Below are positions 13,328 to 23,240 of a stretch of DNA of 64,000 bases, piece after piece (the stretch's first letter is position 1; every line of letters starts with the position of its first letter). Origin of the DNA: Parasponia andersonii (lineage: Eukaryota > Streptophyta > Magnoliopsida > Rosales > Cannabaceae). The DNA lies in NCBI GenBank assembly GCA_002914805.1, contig JXTB01000017.1, forward strand, positions 1,844,696 to 1,908,695, given 5' to 3'. Below the pieces are notes generated by a model, which saw only the letters and a program-made list of their open reading frames with translations, was not told the origin of the DNA and ran no database searches. The translations under genes were made by a program, and so were the position numbers.

Positions 13328-14020
13328 CTTTTGGCCTGTCGAAAATATCTGAATGTCTATCAAACGGTCTAAAACAACTAGTTTTTATTCAAGTCTATAA
13401 ATAGAAGCTTTTCTAACACTTTAAACAATTTTGAACATTCTTACATTACTTATATCTTATCTCTAAGTTGTTCTAATCAATTTTTGTAATCCAAACTTTT
13501 AAATCTACTCTTTCACAAAATTCACTTGAGTCAAAATAAATCATATCTTGTATTCACATTTATTTTCTCTAAGTTTATCATGTATCAATTATCTTCTTTA
13601 GAGAGATTTTATTTGAGTGGTTCAACAAAAATTAAATTGTTATTATAAGGTGAGGTTGACACCAGATTCATAAAACAACCCGATTTAGGTGAGATTGACA
13701 TCGGAGTCTAAATAATCTGAGTTAGGCATGATAGAGCCAGATTCAAGGCTATTGTAAAGGCGGGAGTGTGCCTAAAGAGAAATCACTCATTGTGTAAAAG
13801 GGTTGATCATGCCCATTCTAGTGATCCGATAGTGGAAAGCTCAAAGTGGGTTAGCAAGAGCCTAGGACGTAGACAGATTGTTATGTTTGTTGAATTTTGT
13901 AAAAATAGTATTTGCATTTCTTTATCCCTATCTCTTTAATTTATTTACTTTGAGCTTACTTTTAAAATGTTTTAGAACTCAATTTACCCCTCTTTTTGGT
14001 TAGCTATTCTTATGCTAACA
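13328..14020 (+). repeat. Second, partial copy of the same LTR-like repeat
   Basis: From 13330 the sequence repeats the second half of copy 1: ...AAACGGTCTAAAACAACTAG..., ...CAAGTCTATAAATAGAAGC..., ...GATAGTGGAAAGCTC..., ending ...TATGCTAACA. The CTATAAATAG phrase in both copies could be a TATA box of the LTR. The head-to-tail arrangement suggests unequal recombination or a tandem LTR join. Confidence 0.65.
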
Positions 14021-14159
14021 CTAGGCTCAACAACGGCCATGACTATATGCAAGTATTAATAGTGACGAGTATATTATAATTTAAAAAGTGTAGAGTAATA
14101 TTGAAATTAAATTCCGAAAATTCAATCATTAATAGCATAAAAGGTCTTTCACATGAGTA

Positions 14160-15300
14160 AAAATAAAAATAAACAACAATCCTAATCGCTATCAAACTGA
14201 CTACTAGACGAGATTTCATCTACATGATCATCACTATCATTGTCATCTTCCTCAAACTCGCCTTCTTTATAATCTAATATTGTATCATCCTCAAGTTCAA
14301 TATCATTTACGAAATCATCATCCCCCTATTCAATATCATAATTAGTATTGATATTTTGTTCTTGAGCATGAGACATGAGGTTTTCTTGACGAATAGGAAT
14401 GGGCTCCAGATGTCTAAGGTCAACTGTTATAATAAATTAGAGGAGTTCAAATCCTGCAGCACATTCACCTCAACATCGGTGTCCTTATTGTCCAAACTAT
14501 CCCAGCCATTACGTTGAGTCAAGTCTCTAACTATTTTTCAGTTAGGGTCATGTAACAAATCATCAATATAGAAAATTTACTTTACTTGAAAAGCAAGAAT
14601 GTATGGTTCATCTTTGTACCACTCAGAATTAATTGCAATACTAGTAAAATTTTTCTCTGTTCATATCTTCTTCTTCCGAGGGTTGGCGTTGAACTATTTA
14701 CATCTGAACAAGATGATAGACAATTAGTTCAAGAAAGTGAATTCTTATATTTCTTCTAGATGCCATAAATGCATTGCCATCAAATCCAGGAACACAAACT
14801 CCATTATTCTAAGTTTTACATCTAGAGTCTCGATTATGTACTACAAACCAAATACCGTTTACAACACATGTTGACTAGGACAAAATATTGAAATTTGGTC
14901 TAAATGCTGAAGCATATAAGTCATTAGTTGTTTTAGGAATGCCCTTTTGTTGTAGATAATACATTTGATAATCAACATACGACATAAAATTATCTACAAG
15001 GACAATAATTTAAGTAATTTTATCAAAATGGACAAAATTACAATGATTAAAATTCAAGTATACCTTTGTGGAAAAATAAGATGAAAACTCTAATTTTTTT
15101 GATTTCATCCAAGTTATTATCACTTTTTTGCTGAAGCTCTCTCATATGTTCACTGATGAAGAGCATAACATCGAGACTAATAAATAGATTCAATTAGTGA
15201 TCAAATTGTATTAGTAAATCCAAATATAAATTGACAAATATTACTTCAAATAAATCTAGAGTTCAAGACAATTGTTCAGTATATACCAATGAGCCTTATA
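14160..15300 (-). pseudogene. TNP2-like CACTA transposase C-terminal remnant (DUF4216-like)
   Basis: Read on the minus strand from about 14900, short segments in different frames resemble the TNP2/DUF4216 end of plant CACTA transposases. One reads ...NNGVCVPGFDGNAF...; another resembles the 'WY+DEPYILAFQ' block and is followed by a '...FYIDDLLHDPNW' stretch. The coding ends in an acidic Asp/Glu-rich tail near 14170-14330. Upstream, around 15100-15180, is a plausible preceding exon (INEHMRELQQKSDNN). Stops and frame changes make it clearly non-functional. It lies upstream of the second CACTA ORF at 6060-7245 in the same orientation, as expected for this superfamily. Confidence 0.6.
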
Positions 15301-16290
15301 ACGTAGATGAATTATATGAGTATTTTATTATATTTTTTTAATTTTATGAGCATTTTAGTAACTATAAAGATATTTTCAGTATTTTTACTATTTTAGGGGC
15401 ATTTTGGGTATTTTGTGATTTAAATGGGAATTTTATTATATTTTTAAATTTTATGAGTATTTTACTTACTATAAGGGTATTTTGGATATTTTATTATTCT
15501 AGGGCATTTTGTGAATTATATGGGCATTTTTTAATTTTATGAGTATTTTAGTTACTATAAGGGTATTTTGAGTATTTTATTATTCTAGAGGTATTTTGGA
15601 AATTTTGTGAATTATATTGGCATTTTTGGATTTTTTTAATTTTCGAGTATTTTAGTTACTATAAAGACATTTGGGTATTTTATTATTCTAGGGGCATTTT
15701 GGGTATTTTATGAATTAAATGGATATTTTTGAGTATTTTATAAGTACTTCACGTACAATAAGGGTACTTTTGGGAATTTTATTACTCCAGGAGTATTTTC
15801 GGTATTTTGTGAATTAAATGGGTATTTTTGGATTTTTTTCTAATTGTATGAGTATTTTAGTAACTATAAGGATAATTTGGGTATTTTGTTAATCTAGGGC
15901 ACTTTTGGGTATTGTGTGAATTAAATAGGTATTTTTGGGTATTTTATGAGAATTTTACTTACTATAACGGTATTTTTAGTATTTTATTATTTTAGGGGCA
16001 TTTTGGGTATTTTGTGAGTTAAATGTGCATTTTTGGGAATTTTTTTTAAATAACCTACTTTTTGGGAAAAATTATTTGTAAGGGTATTTTTGAAATTTTA
16101 TTAATTGTAGGAATATTTTTGTTACTATAAGGGTATTTTGGATATTTTGTAAATTAAATATTTTTGTGCTTATTTTGTCAAAATAATCTACTTTTTGGAA
16201 TTAATTACTCGTAAGGTATTTTGGATATAATTATAATTGTATGGGTATTTCGGATATTTTATTAATTATATGAGTATTACTATCCTATTA
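15300..16290. repeat. Degenerate tandem repeat, unit about 100 bp
   Basis: The stretch is built from phrases such as GGGCATTTTGGGTATTTTGTG, AATTAAATGGGTATTTTTGG and GAGTATTTTAGTTACTATAAGG. The ACTATAA anchor recurs near 15361, 15469, 15554, 15658, 15754, 15863, 15961 and 16124, giving units of roughly 85-110 bp, about eight copies, with variable internal indels. It is noncoding. It may belong to the 5' part of the CACTA element or be an independent minisatellite. Confidence 0.75.
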
Positions 16291-17045
16291 TTTTATCTAT
16301 TTACTATCCTACTATTTTATTTATTTACATTAATTTTATTTTTTTGATTTTTTTTTCTTATCATTTTAATTTTGTTTTAACAACTTAATTACAAAAAAAA
16401 ATTCTAAACATTTTACTCTACAAATTATTAATTATATATTGATTTATTAATCAAAATTAACTACTTAAAGTCACTTCAAAATAATATTTTAAAAATCTAT
16501 TATTCAATTAAATATTTTATTCAATTAACAAATTAATTCATTATTATTCATTTCATTTATTAATTTTAATAAAATAAAATTCTTACCTAAAAAGTTTCTA
16601 ACTCATAAACTAAAATAAAAAATATTAACAAAAATCAAAAAATAACATAAAAAAATATCCAACTAAACAATTTTTCATACTCAATCCATATTCTCAAAAC
16701 AGAAAAATTTACCAATATCCAATATCTAATAAAACTAATAGTATAATCCACCAATAACTTATCAAATCCAATATCCAATAAAACTAATAGTATAATTCAA
16801 TAATCCAATAATCTAATATCCATTAAAACTAATGATATAATCCAATAATCCAATAATCAATATCTAATAATTCATTAAAAATTCATATCCAATAACAAAA
16901 ATCCCAATAAATATTCATAATCATAATAATATTATATCAAAAGAAAACTAAAACTAAAAAAAATTTATATCGATATCTAATTTTTTCTAATATTACAACA
17001 TTTATTTTAATTAACACTAAAACAAAACCAAAATATCAACACATA

Positions 17046-17048
<3 letters not shown>
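16291..17048. other. Very AT-rich stretch with a short internal repeat
   Basis: No gene was seen. Between about 16690 and 16870 a unit resembling CCAATATCCAATAAAACTAA followed by TAGTATAAT occurs three times at spacings of 45-65 bp. The rest is A/T-rich with no recognisable feature. Confidence 0.5.

Positions 17049-17084
<36 letters not shown>
17049..17084. repeat. (AT)n microsatellite
   Basis: About eighteen AT dinucleotides lie immediately left of the MITE at 17088. Confidence 0.9.
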
Positions 17085-17086
<2 letters not shown>

Positions 17087-17087
17087 A

Positions 17088-17329
17088 GGTTGCCAATCCA
17101 ATAGGTATTTTTTTTCTTTACCTATGGGTAGGTATTTTTTTTTAGCCGTTGGATCACTATCTAATGAGGATCCAATGACTATAATGAAGTGTATGAAAAG
17201 ACATGCATCATTAATGCTCTTTCTCTCTCTTACTTTTTACAATAAAAAAATGTGCATGCTAAATTTTCATTGGCCAAATTGATACCTACTCATAGGTAAA
17301 AAAAAAAAATACCCACTGGATTGGTGCCC
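17088..17329. mobile_element. Mutator-type MITE, 242 bp
   Basis: The terminal inverted repeats are about 48 bp long. The left end reads GGTTGCCAATCCAATAGGTA and the reverse complement of the right end reads GGGCACCAATCCAGTGGGTA. Both continue through a T-run into TTTACCTATG(G/A)GTAGGTAT. The flanks at 17079-17087 and 17330-17338 are both ATATATCTA, a 9-bp direct repeat as made by Mutator-like elements. The left copy touches an AT microsatellite, so part of the match is low-information, but the CTA end also agrees. There is no coding capacity. Confidence 0.75.
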
Positions 17330-17338
17330 ATATATCTA

Positions 17339-18168
17339 ATATCCAAATTTACGTAATATTATAACATATATTTTAAATTATTTAAATAAAAAAACAAAAC
17401 TACAAATGAATCAAAAACTAAGCTATTAATCTTCAAGGAAGAGGTGGCTCACGGCGGCGGCGACAGCGGTGGTGGCTGTGCTGGGGCAGAGGCGGGCTTA
17501 AAAAAAATTCCAAAATAAAGTAATAATAACAAAGGAAGAGAGATAGAAAGAGAGAGAAATAGCAAAAATACTTACCAACGAAGGAGGAGATCGATTTCCG
17601 GGTATAGAGAGAGACTTGCCAAATTTAGTGAGTGAAAATACAAATCTACCTAGGATAATATTGGGAAACACAAACCAAACAAGTACAAAGTAAAAAAAAA
17701 TTGGGACCATTCAGATATGGAAGTCTAGTTTGATTTTTGTAGACATTGCTGTTGGACCTCACGAGAGCCGAAGTCTTTTGTTACATATTCTAACACTTTC
17801 TGTATATAGCTCATTAGAAGTGATTGAAGCCAACCTTATCTTGACGTGAACCAGATTAAGCGCATCAGGGAAATATGGAAACCTAATAATACTTCTCTTT
17901 TGATCTTTTTTTTTCAAGTGGAAATTATTCTCCTCCTATTAAATTAGTAAATTTTGTGTAATTTGTATATTATGACATAAGAAGATATCCTCAACGTGTA
18001 GATTGGGACAGAGAGCGAACAGTACTAATTAAAGGCAATATTTAAGTGAAGTTAATTTACCGACATCTACTAAGAAACATCTCCCCACATTTTCATGCAT
18101 AATACTTTAATATCTCACTCTCTCCCAAAACATTTAGCAGCCTCTTCATTACAACACACCACCACCAA
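17339..18168. other. Upstream region of the intact receptor kinase
   Basis: There is no gene in this stretch. A short GC-rich CGG-repeat patch lies at about 17447-17500. The last 400 bases are the presumed promoter and 5' leader of the kinase gene. A run of CTCTCTCCC-type pyrimidine sequence sits at about 18115-18127, and an ACACCACCACC stretch precedes the start codon. Confidence 0.5.
18037..18046 (+). promoter_or_regulatory. Possible TATA-like element of the receptor kinase gene
   Basis: The motif ATATTTAAGT lies about 125-130 bp upstream of the start codon, followed by a pyrimidine-rich leader. This fits a TATA-like box with a short 5' UTR, but in such AT-rich DNA the motif has little weight alone. 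Confidence 0.25.
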
Positions 18169-21100
18169 ATGACACTTCAAAACCCCGCTAATTACTCTGC
18201 ATTTTGGCCTATGTTCCTTCCTTTCATTCTTATCTTCTACATGAACTTATTATTAATGAAACCAACCAGTATCATTGCCAGCGTATTAGGGAACGAAACT
18301 GACAGGTTTGCTCTCCTCAAATTTAAAGATTCAATTTCCAACGACCCATATGGAGTCCTGAGGTCGTGGAATGATTCCAATGTCAACTTCTGCAACTGGC
18401 CCGGAATTGCATGCAGTCGTCGGCATCAAAGGGTAACATCCTTGAACTTACAGGACTGTACATTGCATGGACTCATATCACCTTATATTGGAAACCTCTC
18501 ATTTCTGAGGGTCATTAACCTCGGAAATAATAGATTCTATGGTGAATTCCCTCCGCAAGTTGGTCATCTGTTCCGACTGCAGCGCCTCAATCTTAGTATC
18601 AACATGTTGGAGGGTGAAATCCCAGCAAACTTGAGCTACTGCTCAAAGCTCACTGTCTTGATTCTCGCACTTAACAATCTTAGTGGAGTCATTCCTTTTG
18701 AGCTTGGCTCCATGGAGAAACTTTCGGTAATTTATCTTGGTGGGAACAACCTGACAGGAAGCATTCCACCTTCCTTGGGTAACATTTCATCGCTTACTCG
18801 AGTTGATTTAGCAAGGAACAATCTGGTTGGAAGTATTCCTCATGAGCTAGGCAGATTGAATAGTTTAATTCGTTTTTTAGTATGGTCTAATTTTCTATAT
18901 GGTACGATTCCTCCCTCCCTTTACAACATATCCTCTTTGAGCGAATTCATTATTACTGAAAACCAATTTCGTGGCACTCTTCCTCCTAACATAGGTCTTA
19001 CACTCCCTAATATCAAAGTCTTTGCCATTGGTGGTAATAAGTTTTCTGGGATGATCCCAGAATCATTTTCCAATGCTTCTAAACTTCAGTCATTTGATAT
19101 TGGCCAAAATAGTTTTGTGGGTAAAGTTCCAAGTAATTTGGGAAATCTTCCAGATCTCAGTATTTTTAGTTTGAAAGATAATATGCTAGGAAGTCATTTG
19201 GGGAATAGCTTGGATTTTATTGCATCTTTAACAAATTGCAGCAAAATGAAAATTTTGTCCCTGACTGAGAACAATTTTGGAGGTGTTATTCCCAAGCATG
19301 TAGCCAATTTGTCAACCCAACTCACTAGATTTTATCTTGGAGGCAATCAAGTGTCTGGAAACATTCCTGCAACATTAGAAAATCTGGTCAACTTAACCGC
19401 CTTGGGGTTAGATTATAATCTCTTTACAGGTGTCATTCCATCTTCTTTGGGGAAATTGTCAAATTTGCAACTTTTGGCGTTGAATTGGAATGCATTATCA
19501 GGGAAAATCCCCTCATCCATAGGAAACCTGACCAAAATTTTTGGTCTAACTTTACCGGGAAACAAGTTAGAAGGAAGCATTCCTTCGGATATTGCAAACT
19601 GCGAAAAGTTGCAAACTTTCGACATTTCAGATAATAGCCTGAGTGGAACCATACCCAAAGAGCTTTTTGGTCCTTCCTCATCATTCATACTTGTGAACTT
19701 ATCGAGAAACTCCTTGATTGGTAGCATACCTGTGGAAGTGAGCAACCTAAAAAATATCTATGCACTTGATCTCTCAGAAAACAATTTGACCAGTGAAATC
19801 CCAGAAACCATAGGAGAATGTGAGAGTTTAGAATTCCTTAACCTACAAGGAAATTTCTTTCAATCAACCTTGCCTTCTTCTTTGGCTTCTCTCAAAGGTC
19901 TTCGATACTTGGATCTTTCGCGAAATAAATTGTTCGGAAAAATTCCAAACGATTTACAAAATCTTCATGTTTTGCTTTATTTGAATCTTTCTTTCAATGA
20001 TCTAGAAGGAGAAGTACCAAACAAAGGTGTCTTTCAAAACACAAGTGCAATATCAATAGTTGGAAATACTAAGCTCTGTGGTGGTGTACCGAAATTGCAG
20101 CTTCCACCGTGTCCGATCAAAGCATCCAAAAAACAGCAAAATACTAGTCGTCTGAAACTAACAATCATAGTGATTTGTGCTGCGGCATTTTCCCTTATGT
20201 TTTTGTCATTCCTTATATTTTATTGGAGGAGGAAATCTACGAGTAAATCGTCTTCTGCACTGTCCACAATAAGCTTTCTTTCGAAAGTTTCATACAAGAG
20301 CCTTTATCAGGCTACAAATGGATTCTCTCAAAGTATGTTAATTGGAACAGGAAGTTTTGGCTCTGTATATAAAGGCATTCTTCATGAGGAAGAATCACCG
20401 ATTGCGGTAAAGGTCTTTAATCTGCAACAAAAAGGAGCTTCCAAGAGCTTCATTGCTGAATGCAATGCTTTAAGAAATATCAGGCACCGAAATCTTGTTA
20501 AGATCTTAACATGTTGTTCAAGCATGGATTACAACAAGAATGATTTCAAGGCTTTAGTATTTGAGTATATGTCGAACGGAAGCCTAGAGAAATGGCTGCA
20601 TCCCGTGACAAGCTATGAAAACCAATCAATGAGTTTGAATCTTATTCAAAGACTAAATATTGTTGCTGATGTGGCCACTGCAATACACTATCTTCATGAC
20701 CATTGTGATCGACCGATCATTCACTGTGACTTGAAGCCTAGCAATGTCCTTCTTGACAATGATATGATTGCTCATGTAGGTGATTTCGGTTTAGCAAGAC
20801 TGATGTTGAACCCCAATGGTCTTTCGGAAAGCCAAACTAGCACAATTGGAATTAAGGGAACCATCGGTTATGCCCCTCCAGGTACACACCTAGCTTTAAT
20901 TTCTCATAAATTTTGTGCTTATATTAGATTTGTAATTGGAAGTACTCCATAAATATACGTACACAAATCTTAGGCATGCTTTAATATAAAAACCAAGTAA
21001 TGCGTCAATAATTACCATCCTACTCACTGCTTTAGAGTGAAATGGGTTGAATGTGTAGAACCAGAGAGTTGAAATTATGAAATCTTAGAGTAAAACTGAG

Positions 21101-22051
21101 CAAAGAGACAGATCAGAGCTGAACATGATTTGTAAACATGCTCATGAAGTGTGAGTTTCTAATAGTTTGTATTGATATCTATAGAGACTTAAGATTACAG
21201 GAGTACAAACAATCATTTAACAGACTTGGTCAGTTGATAAGGACTCTAATAATCTAACTGCACAACAGAAGAATATTATGAGAATATCCTATTAGGTGCT
21301 GACTCATCTAACTGCCTTAACACAGCAAAACAATAACTACTTCTTTCTTAAACGTAAAATCTCAGTTGGATGAATACAATATTATCGGGATGCAAATGAT
21401 TTTCTTCTTTTTCTATTCTTTTATTTTCTTTTTTCTTTCAAACTCATTTTCCTTATCTTGTAATACTTCAAAAAATTGAATTCGAATCTGTGATATACTA
21501 CTTCCCTGAATGAAACTTGCCGTCTCTAAACACCATGTGTCAGATTTCAATTATTACATTTATTTTGCACATATAAATCTTTATGTTTATTATTGTGAGG
21601 AGCTGCAGAGTATGCAATGGGTGGTGAGCCATCAAAACAAGGGGATGTATATAGCTATGGGATCCTAACGTTGGAGATGTTCACGGGAAAGAGACCCACT
21701 GATGAAATGTTCAAAGATGATTTCAATCTCCACAACTTCGTCCAGATGGCATTACCAGAAAGACTTGTGCAAATAGTGGACTCTTCTCTTCTCCCTAGAG
21801 AAACAGATAAAACTACATTGAGAAGAGAACATGGAAGAAACTACATCAATGACGGAGGCTTTGACAACCTAAACAAGATAAGCACTCATCTTCAAAAGTG
21901 CTTTGTTTCAGTCCTCGAGATTGGACTTGCTTGTTCAAGAGAATCCCCAAATGAAAGAATGAGCATGGGAGATGTCATCAAAGAGATACAACATATTAAA
22001 AATGCTTATCTGGGTATTGGGATTCACAGGCAAAGACAACGAACTAGCTAA
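18169..22051 (+). CDS. LRR receptor-like Ser/Thr kinase, class XII (Xa21/EFR/FLS2-like)
   Basis: Two exons, 18169-20881 and 21609-22051, give 1051 residues. The product is a plasma-membrane receptor kinase of the family that senses extracellular peptides, chiefly microbial patterns; its ligand is unknown. Order: hydrophobic signal peptide (about 1-40), LRRNT_2 domain (about 44-83, ending FCNWPGIACS), some 22 leucine-rich repeats (about 88-630), a C-terminal Cys pair (LCGGVPKLQLPPCP), one transmembrane helix (about 665-686) with a basic stop-transfer YWRRK, then kinase (about 711-1040). Kinase landmarks: glycine loop GTGSFGSVYKG from 726, Lys748, HCDLKPSN with catalytic Asp854, DFG Asp872. Cys rather than Arg precedes Asp854, so this is a non-RD kinase, as in Xa21, FLS2 and EFR. 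APE is replaced by PPE, common in this subfamily. The phase-1 intron sits at the conserved class XII position. The ATG is the first one giving a signal peptide. No breaks were seen. A truncated tandem paralogue lies at 31068-34264. Confidence 0.95.
20882..21608 (+). other. Intron of the receptor kinase gene (727 bp)
   Basis: The donor is CCAG|GTACAC and the acceptor CTGCAG|AGTATG. Removing it joins ...GTIGYAPP to EYAMGGEPSKQGD in frame (phase 1). The paralogue has the same junctions with a 440-bp intron (33367-33806). Confidence 0.93.
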
Positions 22052-22760
22052 GTAGGTGATTTTACTTGCGTTAGTTATAATTGTCCATGCATAACACCAT
22101 ACCAAAAGAATGAATGTCCGGACATTTTCTTTTTTTTTTTTTTTGTTTTTTTGTTTTGTTTTTGATCCTTCGATAAAAATATTCATTTTATTCATAAAAA
22201 ATGAGAGGTAGAACCAATAAATATTTCTTTTCGATTCATCCCTGGAGTTAAATACCTCATTCAAAAATTATTTTTGATCGAAGACATAAGGTATATGATC
22301 TAACTCTACTTCTCTTATTTAAGCCACAACTACCTAGATTTATCTTCCTTTTTTTTTTTCTTTTTTTTTCCCCCTCAAATGCGAAACTTCTTTTGTTCAT
22401 TTAAAGCTGAAAAATGACTATTTTTTTTTCTTCTTTCAATTGTAGGAACTTGAAGCTTTTTCAAAAAGGAGGCATTTCAGATGGTGAAGATTTTCTTTCG
22501 TAGTAATCCTTTGTTTGTTGAGAATAAGCTCTGGTATTTTGTGGTTGCTCCAACTCTTATCCATAGTTTAGAATAGATAATTGCTCTGTTTTCTTTCCTT
22601 TGGATGTGTATACACATGTATTCAATGGTTCGTTGTTATGTTTTCTTCTCTTAGGATATGCATATCCAATAAATGTATGTTGAATAAGCACGTATGTCAT
22701 GTAATGTAGTGTTGTACTAAATTTCCCTTTTATTATAACGTGTATTTATAATCATCTCCA
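22052..22760 (+). other. 3' flank/UTR of the receptor kinase, shared with the paralogue
   Basis: A block at about 22440-22760 (GAACTTGAAGC..., ...ATCCATAGTTTAGAATAG, ...GAATAAGCACGTATG) matches 34545-34800 behind the pseudogene. It follows ...TTCAATTGTAG here and ...TTGAAAACAG there, both good splice acceptors, so the conserved block may be a 3'-UTR exon behind an intron starting after the stop codon. A T-run near 22125-22155 lies in between. Confidence 0.5.
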
Positions 22761-23240
22761 CCATCTCAGTTATTTATGTTTTAAGTGAACATGCATTATG
22801 TTAATATGGTTACTTCGATTATTTCTTGGCATTTGTAATCTTGTTTTCTTTATGGTACTCATTTTAAAATATTTTTGTTCGTAACTTTTGTTGTCATTTT
22901 TCAGGTTTCGTTTCTAAATTTTATTCTCATGTAAGGATCTCTTCACATTATCGAATGGCCATATCGGAGCTTCGTAATAAGTAAATTACGTATACTGAAT
23001 CAATGATTTTTCTTTTAAGAACTATACGTCCTATATTATCTAGGAAATTTAACCTCGTAAGTTCGATTAGTTCTTATGTCAGGACAAGCTACAAAGACAG
23101 TCTAGTCATTGCACACATGTTTGAAAACCTTGCACCTTTGAATTAATTTTTAGGTTAATTGCACAAAAATATCCTAAAATATAGTTTTTCTGAAAATTTA
23201 ATTGTCTTTTATTTTGTGCAAAATTATATATCTATATTTT
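22761..23240. other. AT-rich intergenic stretch, nothing recognised
   Basis: No ORF, repeat or motif of note was seen. It ends at the LTR terminus at 23241. Confidence 0.5.

Larger units (their letters stand above)
10085..14020 (+). mobile_element. LTR element with plant-transposon-protein-like ORF, nested in CACTA
   Basis: Plus-strand coding remnants run from about 10332 (beginning MAPRRENPRRKGKEIQ) to about 11390. They resemble the 'putative plant transposon protein' family (Transposase_32-like, gag-like in position): a conserved-looking block at 10596-10780 (...NFEVTKQLLADILNLP...) and another at 10875-11105. A polypurine-like tract, AAAAAGGGAGAGA, then precedes an LTR-like repeat (about 11990-13327), followed by a second partial copy of that repeat (13328-14020). 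No 5' LTR and no pol were recognised, so this is probably a non-autonomous element and a broken one. The left limit is where CACTA-like sequence stops and is approximate. The family recurs as a lone repeat at 40321-42036 in the opposite orientation. Confidence 0.5.
5363..15300 (-). mobile_element. CACTA (En/Spm) DNA transposon remnant, nested and missing one end
   Basis: The left terminus reads CACTACAAGAAAAC, the canonical CACTA terminal inverted repeat, followed by subterminal repeats. Minus-strand coding remnants fit two parts of this superfamily. The upstream part (14160-15300) resembles the C-terminal DUF4216 region of the TNP2-like transposase. The downstream part (6060-7245) resembles the second plant transposase (Ptta/En/Spm) ORF. 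Two later elements separate them: a gypsy element at 7251-9909 and an LTR element at about 10085-14020. I searched for the matching right terminus (TTTTCTTGTAGTG) and did not find it, so the element is truncated or its end has decayed. The right limit given is only where transposase-like sequence stops. The candidate 3-bp target site before the left end is TTT, unpaired here. It is not expected to encode active proteins. Confidence 0.65.

Noticed and set aside
19413-19745. Minus-strand ORFs opposite the LRR region
   Set aside because: These are shadows of the LRR-coding exon; the regular LRR codon pattern keeps the opposite strand open.
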